This document shows positions 1 through 5,966 of a stretch of 10,250 nucleotides of DNA, piece after piece (position 1 is the first letter of the stretch; every line of letters starts with the position of its first letter). Both the position numbers and the translations under genes were made by a program. The notes beneath the pieces were generated by a model that was not told where the DNA came from, did not search any database, and worked only from the letters and a program-made list of their open reading frames with translations. The stretch spans positions 1 through 10,250 of the forward strand of contig CALMPX010000290.1 in NCBI GenBank assembly GCA_937871355.1. The letters are read 5' to 3'. This DNA comes from an uncultured Bdellovibrio sp. (GTDB lineage: Bacteria; Bdellovibrionota; Bdellovibrionia; Bdellovibrionales; Bdellovibrionaceae).

Positions 1-9
1 TCAGTAAAA

Positions 10-816
10 ATGTCCTTTCACTTAAGTTTTGAAGATCGAAAGCAACAGTTCGCTGACGAAAAAGTCGTATTTAAAAATACAGTTTCTGTTTTTAATATGG
101 TCGAACTCGAAAAAGAAGTTTCTAAAAAAACAAAAAAAATTGCCATCTTTGACGATGAACTCAATGCCGAGCAAGTGATTGAGTTGGCTTATCGAAAAGG
201 TATAGATTATGTTGTCCAAAATAGCTTACAACCATTATCTGAAAAAGTGAAAATTCTCAGTGCTCTAGATAAAAACAATCAGGAGTTTTTCCAAGAAGAT
301 TTTACATTTTTTACCCATTCTACGGGAAAACATAAAATTATTTTTGATAGCAATACATCTCGCAAAACAATTTTAAACTTATCTTTTCATCGCCTGCAAA
401 TTGATATTGAAGCTCATCGTTCAAGTCATTTAAAATGTGCCTTAGAGGAAATCATTATGAATGCGCAAATTGATGCGCACAATTTAGGAGCTAATAAAGG
501 TCATCTCAAATCCACTCTCATATTAGAAAAAATAGATAAGTTGGTGGCGGTTTCTGTTATAGATTATTATGGTACCCTGACTTATAGTAAGTTTACCGGC
601 CAAATTGAATCCGTGTTAAAAATCGGTTTTTCGAACTCGATTAACCACAATCGCACACGTGGAGCCGGTATTGGGTCTTCGATTATCTTTAATGCAGCAG
701 ATTCACTCTATTTAGGCTGTCTTCCTAACCAAATGACCCGAGTCTCGGCGATTATTCCTTTTGGGCTGAGCGAAACGAACCAAGAAAAGCTTCAAAAATC
801 GATTTTTTTGCTTTAG
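10..816 (+). CDS. GHKL/HATPase-like ATP-binding protein, possible N-terminal truncation by window edge
   Basis: The C-terminal half (about residues 140-250 of 268) resembles a histidine-kinase-type (GHKL) ATPase fold. An N-box-like stretch ALEEIIMNAQIDAH (144-157) carries the E/N pair. A G1-like VIDYYGTL (183-190) has the D-x-x-G pattern, and a G2-like RGAGIGSSIIFNAAD (217-231) is glycine rich. No H-box with a phosphoacceptor histidine and no membrane segment is seen, so this is more like an anti-sigma/serine-kinase-type or stand-alone ATPase than a sensor kinase. The first ~100 residues, including KKIAIFDDEL and IDYVVQNSL, look like a degenerate receiver-like or other alpha/beta domain; this is weak inference. 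No ribosome binding site is visible in the 9 bases before the ATG, and the frame is open to the window edge, so the true start may lie upstream. The stop is 9 bases before thyA, suggesting co-transcription. Biochemical role unknown. Confidence 0.8.
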   Translation: MSFHLSFEDRKQQFADEKVVFKNTVSVFNMVELEKEVSKKTKKIAIFDDELNAEQVIELAYRKGIDYVVQNSLQPLSEKVKILSALDKNNQEFFQEDFTFFTHSTGKHKIIFDSNTSRKTILNLSFHRLQIDIEAHRSSHLKCALEEIIMNAQIDAHNLGANKGHLKSTLILEKIDKLVAVSVIDYYGTLTYSKFTGQIESVLKIGFSNSINHNRTRGAGIGSSIIFNAADSLYLGCLPNQMTRVSAIIPFGLSETNQEKLQKSIFLL

Positions 817-819
817 CCT

Positions 820-846
820 GAGGTCATGAAACAATTCCATGACCTT
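820..846 (+). promoter_or_regulatory. Hairpin enclosing the thyA Shine-Dalgarno and start codon
   Basis: AGGTCATG (821-828) and CATGACCT (838-845) are perfect reverse complements around a 9-base loop, and a G820-U846 wobble pair can extend the stem to 9 bp. The left arm contains both the AGG that would pair with 16S rRNA and the whole thyA ATG (826-828). Folding would therefore hide the initiation site. The AGG sits only 2 bases from the ATG, a poor spacing, so initiation may depend on ribosomes ending the upstream gene 9 bases earlier. The fold itself is seen; the regulatory role is inferred. Confidence 0.5.
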
Positions 847-1620
847 CTAAAACATGTCCTCGAATCAGGCACCCTCAAGCAAGACCGAACCGGCACTGGA
901 ACAACCAGTGTGTTCGGCTATCAAATGCGTTTTAATCTTCAAGAGGGCTTTCCTCTTTTAACGACGAAAAAACTTCATACCCGTTCGATTTTTCATGAAC
1001 TGTTGTGGTTTTTAAAAGGTGAAACAAATATTCAATATTTAAAAGATAACAAAGTCACTATCTGGGACGAATGGGCTGATGAAAATGGTAATCTGGGCCC
1101 TGTTTACGGAAAGCAATGGCGCTTCTGGGAAACAGCTGATGGACGCACGGTCGATCAGATAAAAAATGTGATTCACCAAATTAAAACCAATCCCGATTCA
1201 CGTCGTCATTTAGTCGTCGCCTTTAATCCTGGCGATGTCGATAAGATGGCTTTGCCTCCGTGCCACGCTTTTTTTCAATTCTACGTTGCTGATGGAAAAC
1301 TTTCTTGCCAGCTTTACCAAAGAAGCGCTGATATTTTCCTCGGTGTTCCATTTAATATCGCAAGCTACGCCTTGCTCGTTCACATGGTGGCACAAGTTTG
1401 CAATCTTCAAGTCGGCGACTTTGTCCATACGCTAGGTGATGCTCATATTTATTCAAATCACATGGAACAAGTGAATTTAATCCTCACACGCCCCTTTAAG
1501 CCGCTTCCAAAACTAACTTTAAATCCTGTTGTAAAAGATATTTTTGATTTTAAATTCGAAGACATCTCGATTACCGGTTACGATCCACATCCTGCCATCA
1601 AAGCTGAGGTCGCGGTTTGA
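826..1620 (+). CDS. thyA: Thymidylate synthase ThyA
   Basis: ThyA methylates dUMP to dTMP in the cytosol using 5,10-methylenetetrahydrofolate and releases dihydrofolate. The predicted 264 residues equal the length of E. coli ThyA, and the numbering aligns without gaps at the key sites. R21 binds phosphate, R126-R127 come from the partner subunit, and the catalytic cysteine C146 lies in LPPCHAFFQFYVADGKLSC. R166 (YQRSAD), N177 (PFNIAS), H207 and Y209 (HIYSNHM) are all present. The C-terminus GYDPHPAIKAEVAV matches the family's mobile tail that closes over the active site. The ATG at 826 is chosen because it gives the family N-terminus (MKQ...). It lies 9 bases after the preceding gene and overlaps folA at its 3' end, the usual dTMP-synthesis/folate-recycling pairing. 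The initiation region lies in a hairpin (820-846). Confidence 0.98.
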   Translation: MKQFHDLLKHVLESGTLKQDRTGTGTTSVFGYQMRFNLQEGFPLLTTKKLHTRSIFHELLWFLKGETNIQYLKDNKVTIWDEWADENGNLGPVYGKQWRFWETADGRTVDQIKNVIHQIKTNPDSRRHLVVAFNPGDVDKMALPPCHAFFQFYVADGKLSCQLYQRSADIFLGVPFNIASYALLVHMVAQVCNLQVGDFVHTLGDAHIYSNHMEQVNLILTRPFKPLPKLTLNPVVKDIFDFKFEDISITGYDPHPAIKAEVAV

Positions 1621-2126
1621 TTTTAAATCAAATCGTCGCTGTGGCCGCCAATCTAGCGATTGGTAAAGACAATGATTTGCTTTGGCATTATGCGGAAGAT
1701 TTAAAATTCTTCAAAGAAACCACCTCGGGAAAAATTATTATTATGGGTCGAAAAACATTCGATTCTATTTTAAAACCGCGCGGCAAACCTTTACCGAATC
1801 GATTTCATATTGTGATCTCTCGCAGTGAACCCACCTCAATTTTAGAAAACGTTCGTTTCGTTAAAAGTCTTAAAGAGGCCTATGCCACTGCGGACATGCT
1901 TATTAAATTAGGAAATTATAATCCTGATGTTTTCGTTATTGGCGGAGCCGAAATTTACAATCAGTCGCTGATGGATTGTCAGAAACTGTATATTACAAAA
2001 ATAAATAAAAACTTCGATGGAGATGTTTTCTATTCGGCTGCCTACCAAATTCATTTCATTCGTGAATCAACTCGGGCCAGTCTAGAACACCCCGAACTCA
2101 GCTATGAAGTTTGGGTCAAATCCTAG
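1617..2126 (+). CDS. folA: Dihydrofolate reductase FolA
   Basis: FolA reduces dihydrofolate to tetrahydrofolate with NADPH, restoring the cofactor oxidised by ThyA. At 169 residues it is slightly longer than the 159 of E. coli. The family landmarks are visible: IVAVAANLAIGKDNDLLW (6-23) forms the first strand and the Met20-type loop, and D28 in AEDLKFFK is the counterpart of catalytic D27. GRKTF (44-48) and VISRS contact NADPH, VIGGAEIY (107-114) holds the conserved Gly-Gly, and GDVFYS follows. The start is a TTG whose last two bases are the first two of the thyA TGA (TTGA overlap). A GAGGT at 1606-1610, 6 bases upstream, supports this start, and there is no better-placed ATG at the N-terminus. 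Expression is probably translationally coupled to thyA. After the stop only weak A/T-only inverted repeats are seen, with no convincing terminator. Confidence 0.97.
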   Translation: MILNQIVAVAANLAIGKDNDLLWHYAEDLKFFKETTSGKIIIMGRKTFDSILKPRGKPLPNRFHIVISRSEPTSILENVRFVKSLKEAYATADMLIKLGNYNPDVFVIGGAEIYNQSLMDCQKLYITKINKNFDGDVFYSAAYQIHFIRESTRASLEHPELSYEVWVKS

Positions 2127-2240
2127 TCCGATTTTAAAAAAATCAAATGATTTCATCGCCAGAGCAAGACTTTTTTTAATGCATACACAATGCAAATACT
2201 TTTGATGCGTTAATTACTTATTTTTCTTGGCTTTAAACTC

Positions 2241-2252
2241 AAACTCGAGTTT
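2241..2252. promoter_or_regulatory. 12-bp perfect palindrome upstream of the DUF3015 gene
   Basis: AAACTCGAGTTT is a perfect 12-bp palindrome, preceded directly by another AAACTC half (2235-2240). It lies 35 bases before the DUF3015 ATG, in the 161-base gap after folA. That gap also holds A/T inverted repeats at 2130-2153 and a TGCAT-N5-ATGCA repeat at 2180-2194. No promoter with good -35 and -10 boxes could be fixed. An operator role is only a suggestion. Confidence 0.3.
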
Positions 2253-2287
2253 CATATTACTACAACGTAAACAAACATGGAGGTATT

Positions 2288-2749
2288 ATGTTAAAAGTAT
2301 TAGTAGCATCTTTATTCGTAGGGTCTTTCGCATTCGCAGCAGGTGACGCCGGTTGTGGTCTTGGCAGCATGATTATCACGAAGAACACTAAAGTTATGCA
2401 AGTTCTTGCCGCGACGACTAACGGAACTTCGGGTTCGCAAACTTTCGGTATCACTTTCGGTACGTCGAACTGTTCTGCTAACGGTTTAGTTCAAAACGAC
2501 AAACAAATTCAGTATTTCGTTGAAGTCAATCAAGCTGAATTAACTCGCGAAATGGCTCAAGGTCATGGCGAAAAATTATCAACTTTAGCAGCTTTAAACG
2601 GTTGTTCAACTGATGCGCAAATTTCAGCTTTCAACACAAAAGCTCAATCTAGCTTCAAATCAATCGTACCCGCAGCTCAAACGTCTGCAGTTGACTTCGT
2701 CAACAACATGAAGTCTTCTTCTGTTGCAAATGTTTGTCACGGAGCTTAA
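2288..2749 (+). CDS. Exported DUF3015 family protein
   Basis: This is a small secreted or periplasmic protein of 153 residues with a Sec signal peptide (about 1-17, VASLFVGSFAFA, probable cleavage before AGDAG). The DUF3015 hallmarks follow at once: GCGLGSMII (22-30), QVLAATTNGTSGSQTFGIT (38-56) and GTSNC (58-62). The mature part has four cysteines (C23, C62, C106, C150), consistent with two disulfides in an oxidising compartment. Function is unknown for the family. A strong GGAGGT at 2279-2284 precedes the ATG with a rather short 3-base gap. The 3' end overlaps the start of the DUF4105 gene. A terminator-like hairpin about 50 bases after the stop suggests that much of the transcription ends here, leaving this as the more highly expressed gene of the pair (inference). 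Confidence 0.93.
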   Translation: MLKVLVASLFVGSFAFAAGDAGCGLGSMIITKNTKVMQVLAATTNGTSGSQTFGITFGTSNCSANGLVQNDKQIQYFVEVNQAELTREMAQGHGEKLSTLAALNGCSTDAQISAFNTKAQSSFKSIVPAAQTSAVDFVNNMKSSSVANVCHGA

Positions 2750-3569
2750 TTATTTTCGTCAATTATTTTATACGCTTTTACTGAGTGTATTTATATTTAA
2801 AGCCTCACCTTCGTGGGGCTTTTCTATTTCTCGTACAGAATCCTATATTCAAATCGCCAATTCTAAAGAACTCTGGACTGATCCTCAGTGGATCAAACTC
2901 GGTCATTACAAAAAAGGTTGGTTTTCTTACCGCTCCCCTTTTGCTGACGGATTTTTTCTCAGTCTCGAAGGTGCATCAAGCCCAAAAAAAGAACTCCTGA
3001 AGACTATTGAAATTCTTTTCTCTGAAAATAATGACCCTCAAACCACAAAAAATCCAGATAAACACGCTCAATGTCTCTACTTAGCTCGCACCAAGTGGTT
3101 GTCAAAAGCTCTCCCCATCAATGCTGACGATCTTATGCCATGTGAAGCCATGAAAGAATGGAAAAAAGATCTCAACGTTAAATCTGTCGCATTGATTTTT
3201 GCCGCAGCCGATCTGGGAAATACCTCATCGAGCTATGGCCATACTTTTCTAAAAATAATCAACCCGGAAAATGCCAAAAATAAAGATCTTATCGATTATG
3301 GTATAAACTACGCAGCAAATACTGATGCCAGTGAGGGTTTCTTCTATGCGATCAAGGGTTTGTTTGGTCTGTATTCAGGGCAATTTACGATGCTCCCTTA
3401 TCATCAAAAAATTCGTGAATATATTAATCTCGAAGGTCGAGATATCTGGGAATACCATTTAAACTTTACTCCTGAAGAAGTCAGCTTCTTGGTTGATCAT
3501 CTTATCGAGATGCAAATCGCCCGTGCTCCGTACTTTTTTTTAATGACAATTGTTCCTACCAAATTTTAA
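2730..3569 (+). CDS. DUF4105 (Lnb N-terminal) family protein, N-terminal part before frameshift
   Basis: This is the first part of a DUF4105 gene. The zero frame encodes 279 residues from the ATG at 2730; a TTG at 2724 is also possible. Either start overlaps the DUF3015 end. A signal peptide is likely (LFYTLLLSVFIF at about 12-23). Family features in order: WTDPQWIKLGHY (49-60), a conserved cysteine pair C115 (QCLYLARTKWL) and C138 (MPCEAMKEW), SSSYGHTFLKI with H171 (167-176), and the YGINYAANTD region. The family's YFF-x-(D/N)-(D/E)-NCSY motif should follow residue 268, but the zero frame leaves it at a T8 run (3534-3541) and stops at 3569 with an unrelated tail. The conserved cysteine therefore lies just past the shift, in the -1 frame. 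The family is periplasmic or envelope-associated, and its activity is not settled. A product ending here would lack the conserved Cys and the whole C-terminal part. Confidence 0.85.
   Translation: MFVTELNYFRQLFYTLLLSVFIFKASPSWGFSISRTESYIQIANSKELWTDPQWIKLGHYKKGWFSYRSPFADGFFLSLEGASSPKKELLKTIEILFSENNDPQTTKNPDKHAQCLYLARTKWLSKALPINADDLMPCEAMKEWKKDLNVKSVALIFAAADLGNTSSSYGHTFLKIINPENAKNKDLIDYGINYAANTDASEGFFYAIKGLFGLYSGQFTMLPYHQKIREYINLEGRDIWEYHLNFTPEEVSFLVDHLIEMQIARAPYFFLMTIVPTKF
2799..2823 (+). terminator. Rho-independent terminator-like hairpin inside DUF4105 signal-peptide codons
   Basis: AAAGCCTCAC (2799-2808) pairs with GTGGGGCTTT (2813-2822) over a CTTC tetraloop. All ten positions pair, one as a G-U wobble, and a T-rich stretch (TTTT at 2820-2823, then CTATTT) follows. 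It sits 50 bases after the DUF3015 stop but within the codons for KASPSWGF of the DUF4105 signal peptide. It probably terminates a fraction of transcripts. Ribosomes translating DUF4105 through it would tend to prevent folding. Confidence 0.65.
3534..3542 (+). other. T8 run with in-frame T TTT TTA slippery heptamer at the DUF4105 frame break
   Basis: Eight T residues (3534-3541) followed by A give T TTT TTA at 3536-3542, with TTT (3537) and TTA (3540) as zero-frame codons. This is the exact layout of the HIV-1-type -1 slippery site. Slipping back one base continues into AAT GAC AAT TGT TCC TAC, restoring the family NDNCSY motif. Nine T residues would also restore the frame, so a one-base deletion, a sequencing error in the homopolymer or RNA-polymerase slippage fit equally well. 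No strong downstream hairpin was found by eye. Confidence 0.6.
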
Positions 3570-4669
3570 GAGCACTTGAAGTTGTTCGACCTCAGATTAA
3601 TTTAGCAGATGATTTTAAATATTTTGTTATACCGATTGATACTGTCAAAAAAATAACTGAACTGAATAATGATTCGGAACTAGAACTGGTCGAACATACT
3701 AAATTTGTAAAATCACTTAAAACAGACTATCTTCAAAGCTACAACCACCTTGATATGTTACAAAAAAAAGCATTACTACAAGCTGTCGGCCAACAAAAAA
3801 TATCAACTGATTATGAATTAAATACTATCGAAAAGGCACAAGTTTTCGAAACAGCCATGAAATACTATTCTATCCAGGCTTTTCGAACTGAAAAAAACTA
3901 CGAAGATGAAAAATATAAACTCTATCTTGAGCGCGTGAGCTTGGGTCAGATTACCTTGCCCGGTGAGAATGAAAATACTGAACCTCCAGAAAAGAGTCAT
4001 GATTCCTCGGCTTTGTATTTTGGATTTGGAGAACAGAATAAACTTCAGTTCTCTTCGCTTAAGTTTAGACATGCTCTGCACGATTTAGAACAAACTGATT
4101 TTGGCACAGTGGCTTTTAGTCATAATGAAATGGCCAGCGCCGAAATTCGATACACACAGCCCGATGAAAATTCTAATGAAAAATCTCAAAACTCTGTTAA
4201 AAATTTTCAACTGTTCCGTTTTACACTTTTAAATCTCGTCAATATGAATCCGGTGACTATTCTTGATACAAATCTATCATGGCGAGTGAACGCTGCCGTT
4301 AAGAGCGAATGGAAACCTGATTTTGAAACTGGCTTTGGTTACAGTTACGATTGGCCATTTTTTAAAAGAACTCGAGTCGGCGCTTTCCTATCTGGTAAAA
4401 CGTTCAGCGAATATGATCCGCATGGTGATTTTAAATATCTTAATGGTATCGGCCCTAATATTCTGATGGTTACGCGATTAACAGAGCGCCTAGGTCTATC
4501 CATAGATCTCAGTTATTATTTAAACTACGACAACGACCCCTTCTTTAGATATAAAAGTAAAATGAACTACAGCTTGAAGCAAAATTTTGATTTTCAACTT
4601 CAATTTGAAAATCATTATAATGATTCAACCGAAACTCAGATGCAATTCGTATGGAATTTTATTTTATAG
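3542..4669 (+). CDS. DUF4105 family protein, C-terminal part in the -1 frame
   Basis: This is the continuation of the DUF4105 gene, open for 375 codons from the shift site. It begins with NDNCSYQILRALEVVRP, the conserved Cys motif expected directly after PYFF of the upstream frame. FVIPIDTVKKI, also typical of the family, follows. The first in-frame ATG (3755) has no ribosome binding site and lies in the middle of the domain, so a separate gene starting there is unlikely. The last ~200 residues alternate polar and hydrophobic/aromatic residues (FGFGYSYDW, RVGAFLSGK, LSIDLSYYLNY) and end with QMQFVWNFIL, suggesting an outer-membrane beta-barrel or large beta-sheet (inference). Fused product length would be about 646 residues. 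The absence of other disabling changes means the break is recent, artefactual or programmed. The 3' end overlaps the convergent O-antigen ligase gene by 11 bases. Confidence 0.8.
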   Translation, partial: NDNCSYQILRALEVVRPQINLADDFKYFVIPIDTVKKITELNNDSELELVEHTKFVKSLKTDYLQSYNHLDMLQKKALLQAVGQQKISTDYELNTIEKAQVFETAMKYYSIQAFRTEKNYEDEKYKLYLERVSLGQITLPGENENTEPPEKSHDSSALYFGFGEQNKLQFSSLKFRHALHDLEQTDFGTVAFSHNEMASAEIRYTQPDENSNEKSQNSVKNFQLFRFTLLNLVNMNPVTILDTNLSWRVNAAVKSEWKPDFETGFGYSYDWPFFKRTRVGAFLSGKTFSEYDPHGDFKYLNGIGPNILMVTRLTERLGLSIDLSYYLNYDNDPFFRYKSKMNYSLKQNFDFQLQFENHYNDSTETQMQFVWNFIL

Positions 4670-5843
4670 GCTCTTTTCTTAATTGCAAAATCATCAAAGA
4701 TAATAACGCAAAAACAATCACCGCTTCGAAGCTGACGATAGCCGAGTAGAAAAAATAAACTGCATAACTGCATAACATTGCAGGAATAAAGATCTCTTGG
4801 TGACGAGCACGATAGGTGACTATAAAAAAGAAGGCGTATAAAAATACAAAATAAATTCCACCAAACTGCAAAAGTAAAGTGACATAGCTTGAATGCTGAT
4901 CGTTGTAGGAATATTCTATCTTTGTATATTTTTCGGCATATTCAGGGCCTTGCTTTTCGATGAATTGTTCTAAGGTAGGTTTACTATTTTTAAACCCAAC
5001 TCCGAAAAAAGGAACTTCTTTGAAAAGATCTGTCGCAACTTTCCACATATGCAAACGCCCTGCATTTGATCCATCTTCAGAGGTAATTTGATCGCCCTGA
5101 CGTTTAATGTTAAAACTTGAAAGGATACGATCACGAATACCCGCATTGGTCAGCAAAATCACGCAGACCAAGACTCCATAGCCAAGATAATATTTAAATG
5201 ATTTGCGCTGTGAAACCAGAGCACAGAACATTCCGAACAAACCGCCCATCCACGCCCCACGTGAACTGGTTAAGATCAACGAAGCTAAAGCCATCGTAAA
5301 TAAAACAAACATTATTTTCCACGTTTTTTTATCGAGGAAATTTTTTTTAATCAATATTGTGAATAAAATGGTGACCGCTACTGCGCAGAAATAAGCCCAT
5401 CTTAAAATATCCCAAAAGCTCGCCACTCTGATTCGACCATCGTAATCAAAATTAAACTCGCGATAAAAACGAAGATAACTATAAAGACAGGCGATAAATA
5501 AGCCGAGCGCTAATCCCTTAATAAAGATAATCCGTTGATCTTTATTTTGATGTAGATACGCCATAGGAAAATAAATCAAAGGCCAGGTCCAACGCGTCAG
5601 GACTTCGATGGCCGAAGATGGGCCGCCGACTGAAAAAAAACTGACCACAATCGCCGCGGGAAACAACGCTATCATCCATTTTTCTAATATAGAAAGCTGG
5701 AGTATTATGTTCCATTTGAATTTAATTAGTCCATAGACGACTGCAATTGAATACAAGATAGTAAAAGCACTTTTAGAAACTAAAACACTCACACCGAATA
5801 AACCAAATAATGCTAAGCTTGCTTGAGATAAAACTTGAATCAT
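4659..5843 (-). CDS. O-antigen ligase/polymerase family (Wzy_C) membrane protein
   Basis: This is a polytopic inner-membrane protein of 394 residues with about ten or more hydrophobic segments. The WaaL/Wzy_C signatures are visible. LTSSRGAWMGG (191-201) carries the conserved Arg-Gly. SNAGRLHMWKVATDLFKEVP (259-278) with R263 and W267, followed by FFGVGFKNS, matches the R-x3-W...P-x-x-G-x-G pattern. YNDQHSSYVTLLLQFGG (313-329) contains H317 in the region of the large periplasmic loop. Family members transfer undecaprenyl-diphosphate-linked glycan to lipid A-core (WaaL) or polymerise O-units (Wzy); sequence alone does not separate these here. No other LPS gene is adjacent, so it stands alone. 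The ATG is the first possible start because an in-frame TAA lies two codons upstream. Ribosome binding is poor (AAAGG is 14 bases away), so a very short or leaderless transcript is possible. Confidence 0.88.
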   Translation of the reverse strand: MIQVLSQASLALFGLFGVSVLVSKSAFTILYSIAVVYGLIKFKWNIILQLSILEKWMIALFPAAIVVSFFSVGGPSSAIEVLTRWTWPLIYFPMAYLHQNKDQRIIFIKGLALGLFIACLYSYLRFYREFNFDYDGRIRVASFWDILRWAYFCAVAVTILFTILIKKNFLDKKTWKIMFVLFTMALASLILTSSRGAWMGGLFGMFCALVSQRKSFKYYLGYGVLVCVILLTNAGIRDRILSSFNIKRQGDQITSEDGSNAGRLHMWKVATDLFKEVPFFGVGFKNSKPTLEQFIEKQGPEYAEKYTKIEYSYNDQHSSYVTLLLQFGGIYFVFLYAFFFIVTYRARHQEIFIPAMLCSYAVYFFYSAIVSFEAVIVFALLSLMILQLRKEPIK

Positions 5844-5848
5844 GACTT

Positions 5849-5877
5849 ATCACAATACCTTTGTCTGGTCGAGTCAA
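5849..5877 (-). promoter_or_regulatory. Possible sigma70-type promoter for the O-antigen ligase gene
   Basis: On the minus strand, TTGACT (5877-5872, five of six matches to the -35 consensus) is followed after 17 bases by TGTGAT (5854-5849, four of six matches to -10). The predicted transcript start would fall at or next to the ATG (5843), implying a leaderless message, which would fit the missing Shine-Dalgarno. Weak support: motif matching by eye in AT-rich DNA. Confidence 0.3.
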
Positions 5878-5966
5878 ACAAATATGTTATTACATCCATA
5901 AGAAATAATTAATTGGTCCGCTTCATTTTACTCGCTAGGCTTTGGTCATATACAAAGGACTGTGTT

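Noticed and set aside
786..814. Terminator at the end of the first gene (AAAGC...GCTTT around AAAAATCGATTTTT)
   Set aside because: The arms are A/T-rich and lie within the coding sequence up to the stop. The next gene begins 9 bases later, so termination here is unlikely.
1210..1435. Overlapping reading frames on both strands within thyA
   Set aside because: They are shadows of the well-conserved thyA frame, with no ribosome binding site or recognisable protein.
2130..2153. Terminator after folA
   Set aside because: The two inverted repeats (GATTTT/AAAATC and AAATCA/TGATTT) are short, A/T-only and mutually overlapping. They would be unstable, and no T-run follows directly.
3755..4669. A separate gene starting at the ATG at 3755
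   Set aside because: The frame is open back to the shift site and encodes conserved DUF4105 sequence there. The ATG has no ribosome binding site and lies mid-domain.
5913..5966. Upstream TTG start for the carboxypeptidase
   Set aside because: It has no ribosome binding site and would put 18 residues before a normal MKK signal peptide. The ATG at 5967 has AAAGGA at 7 bases.
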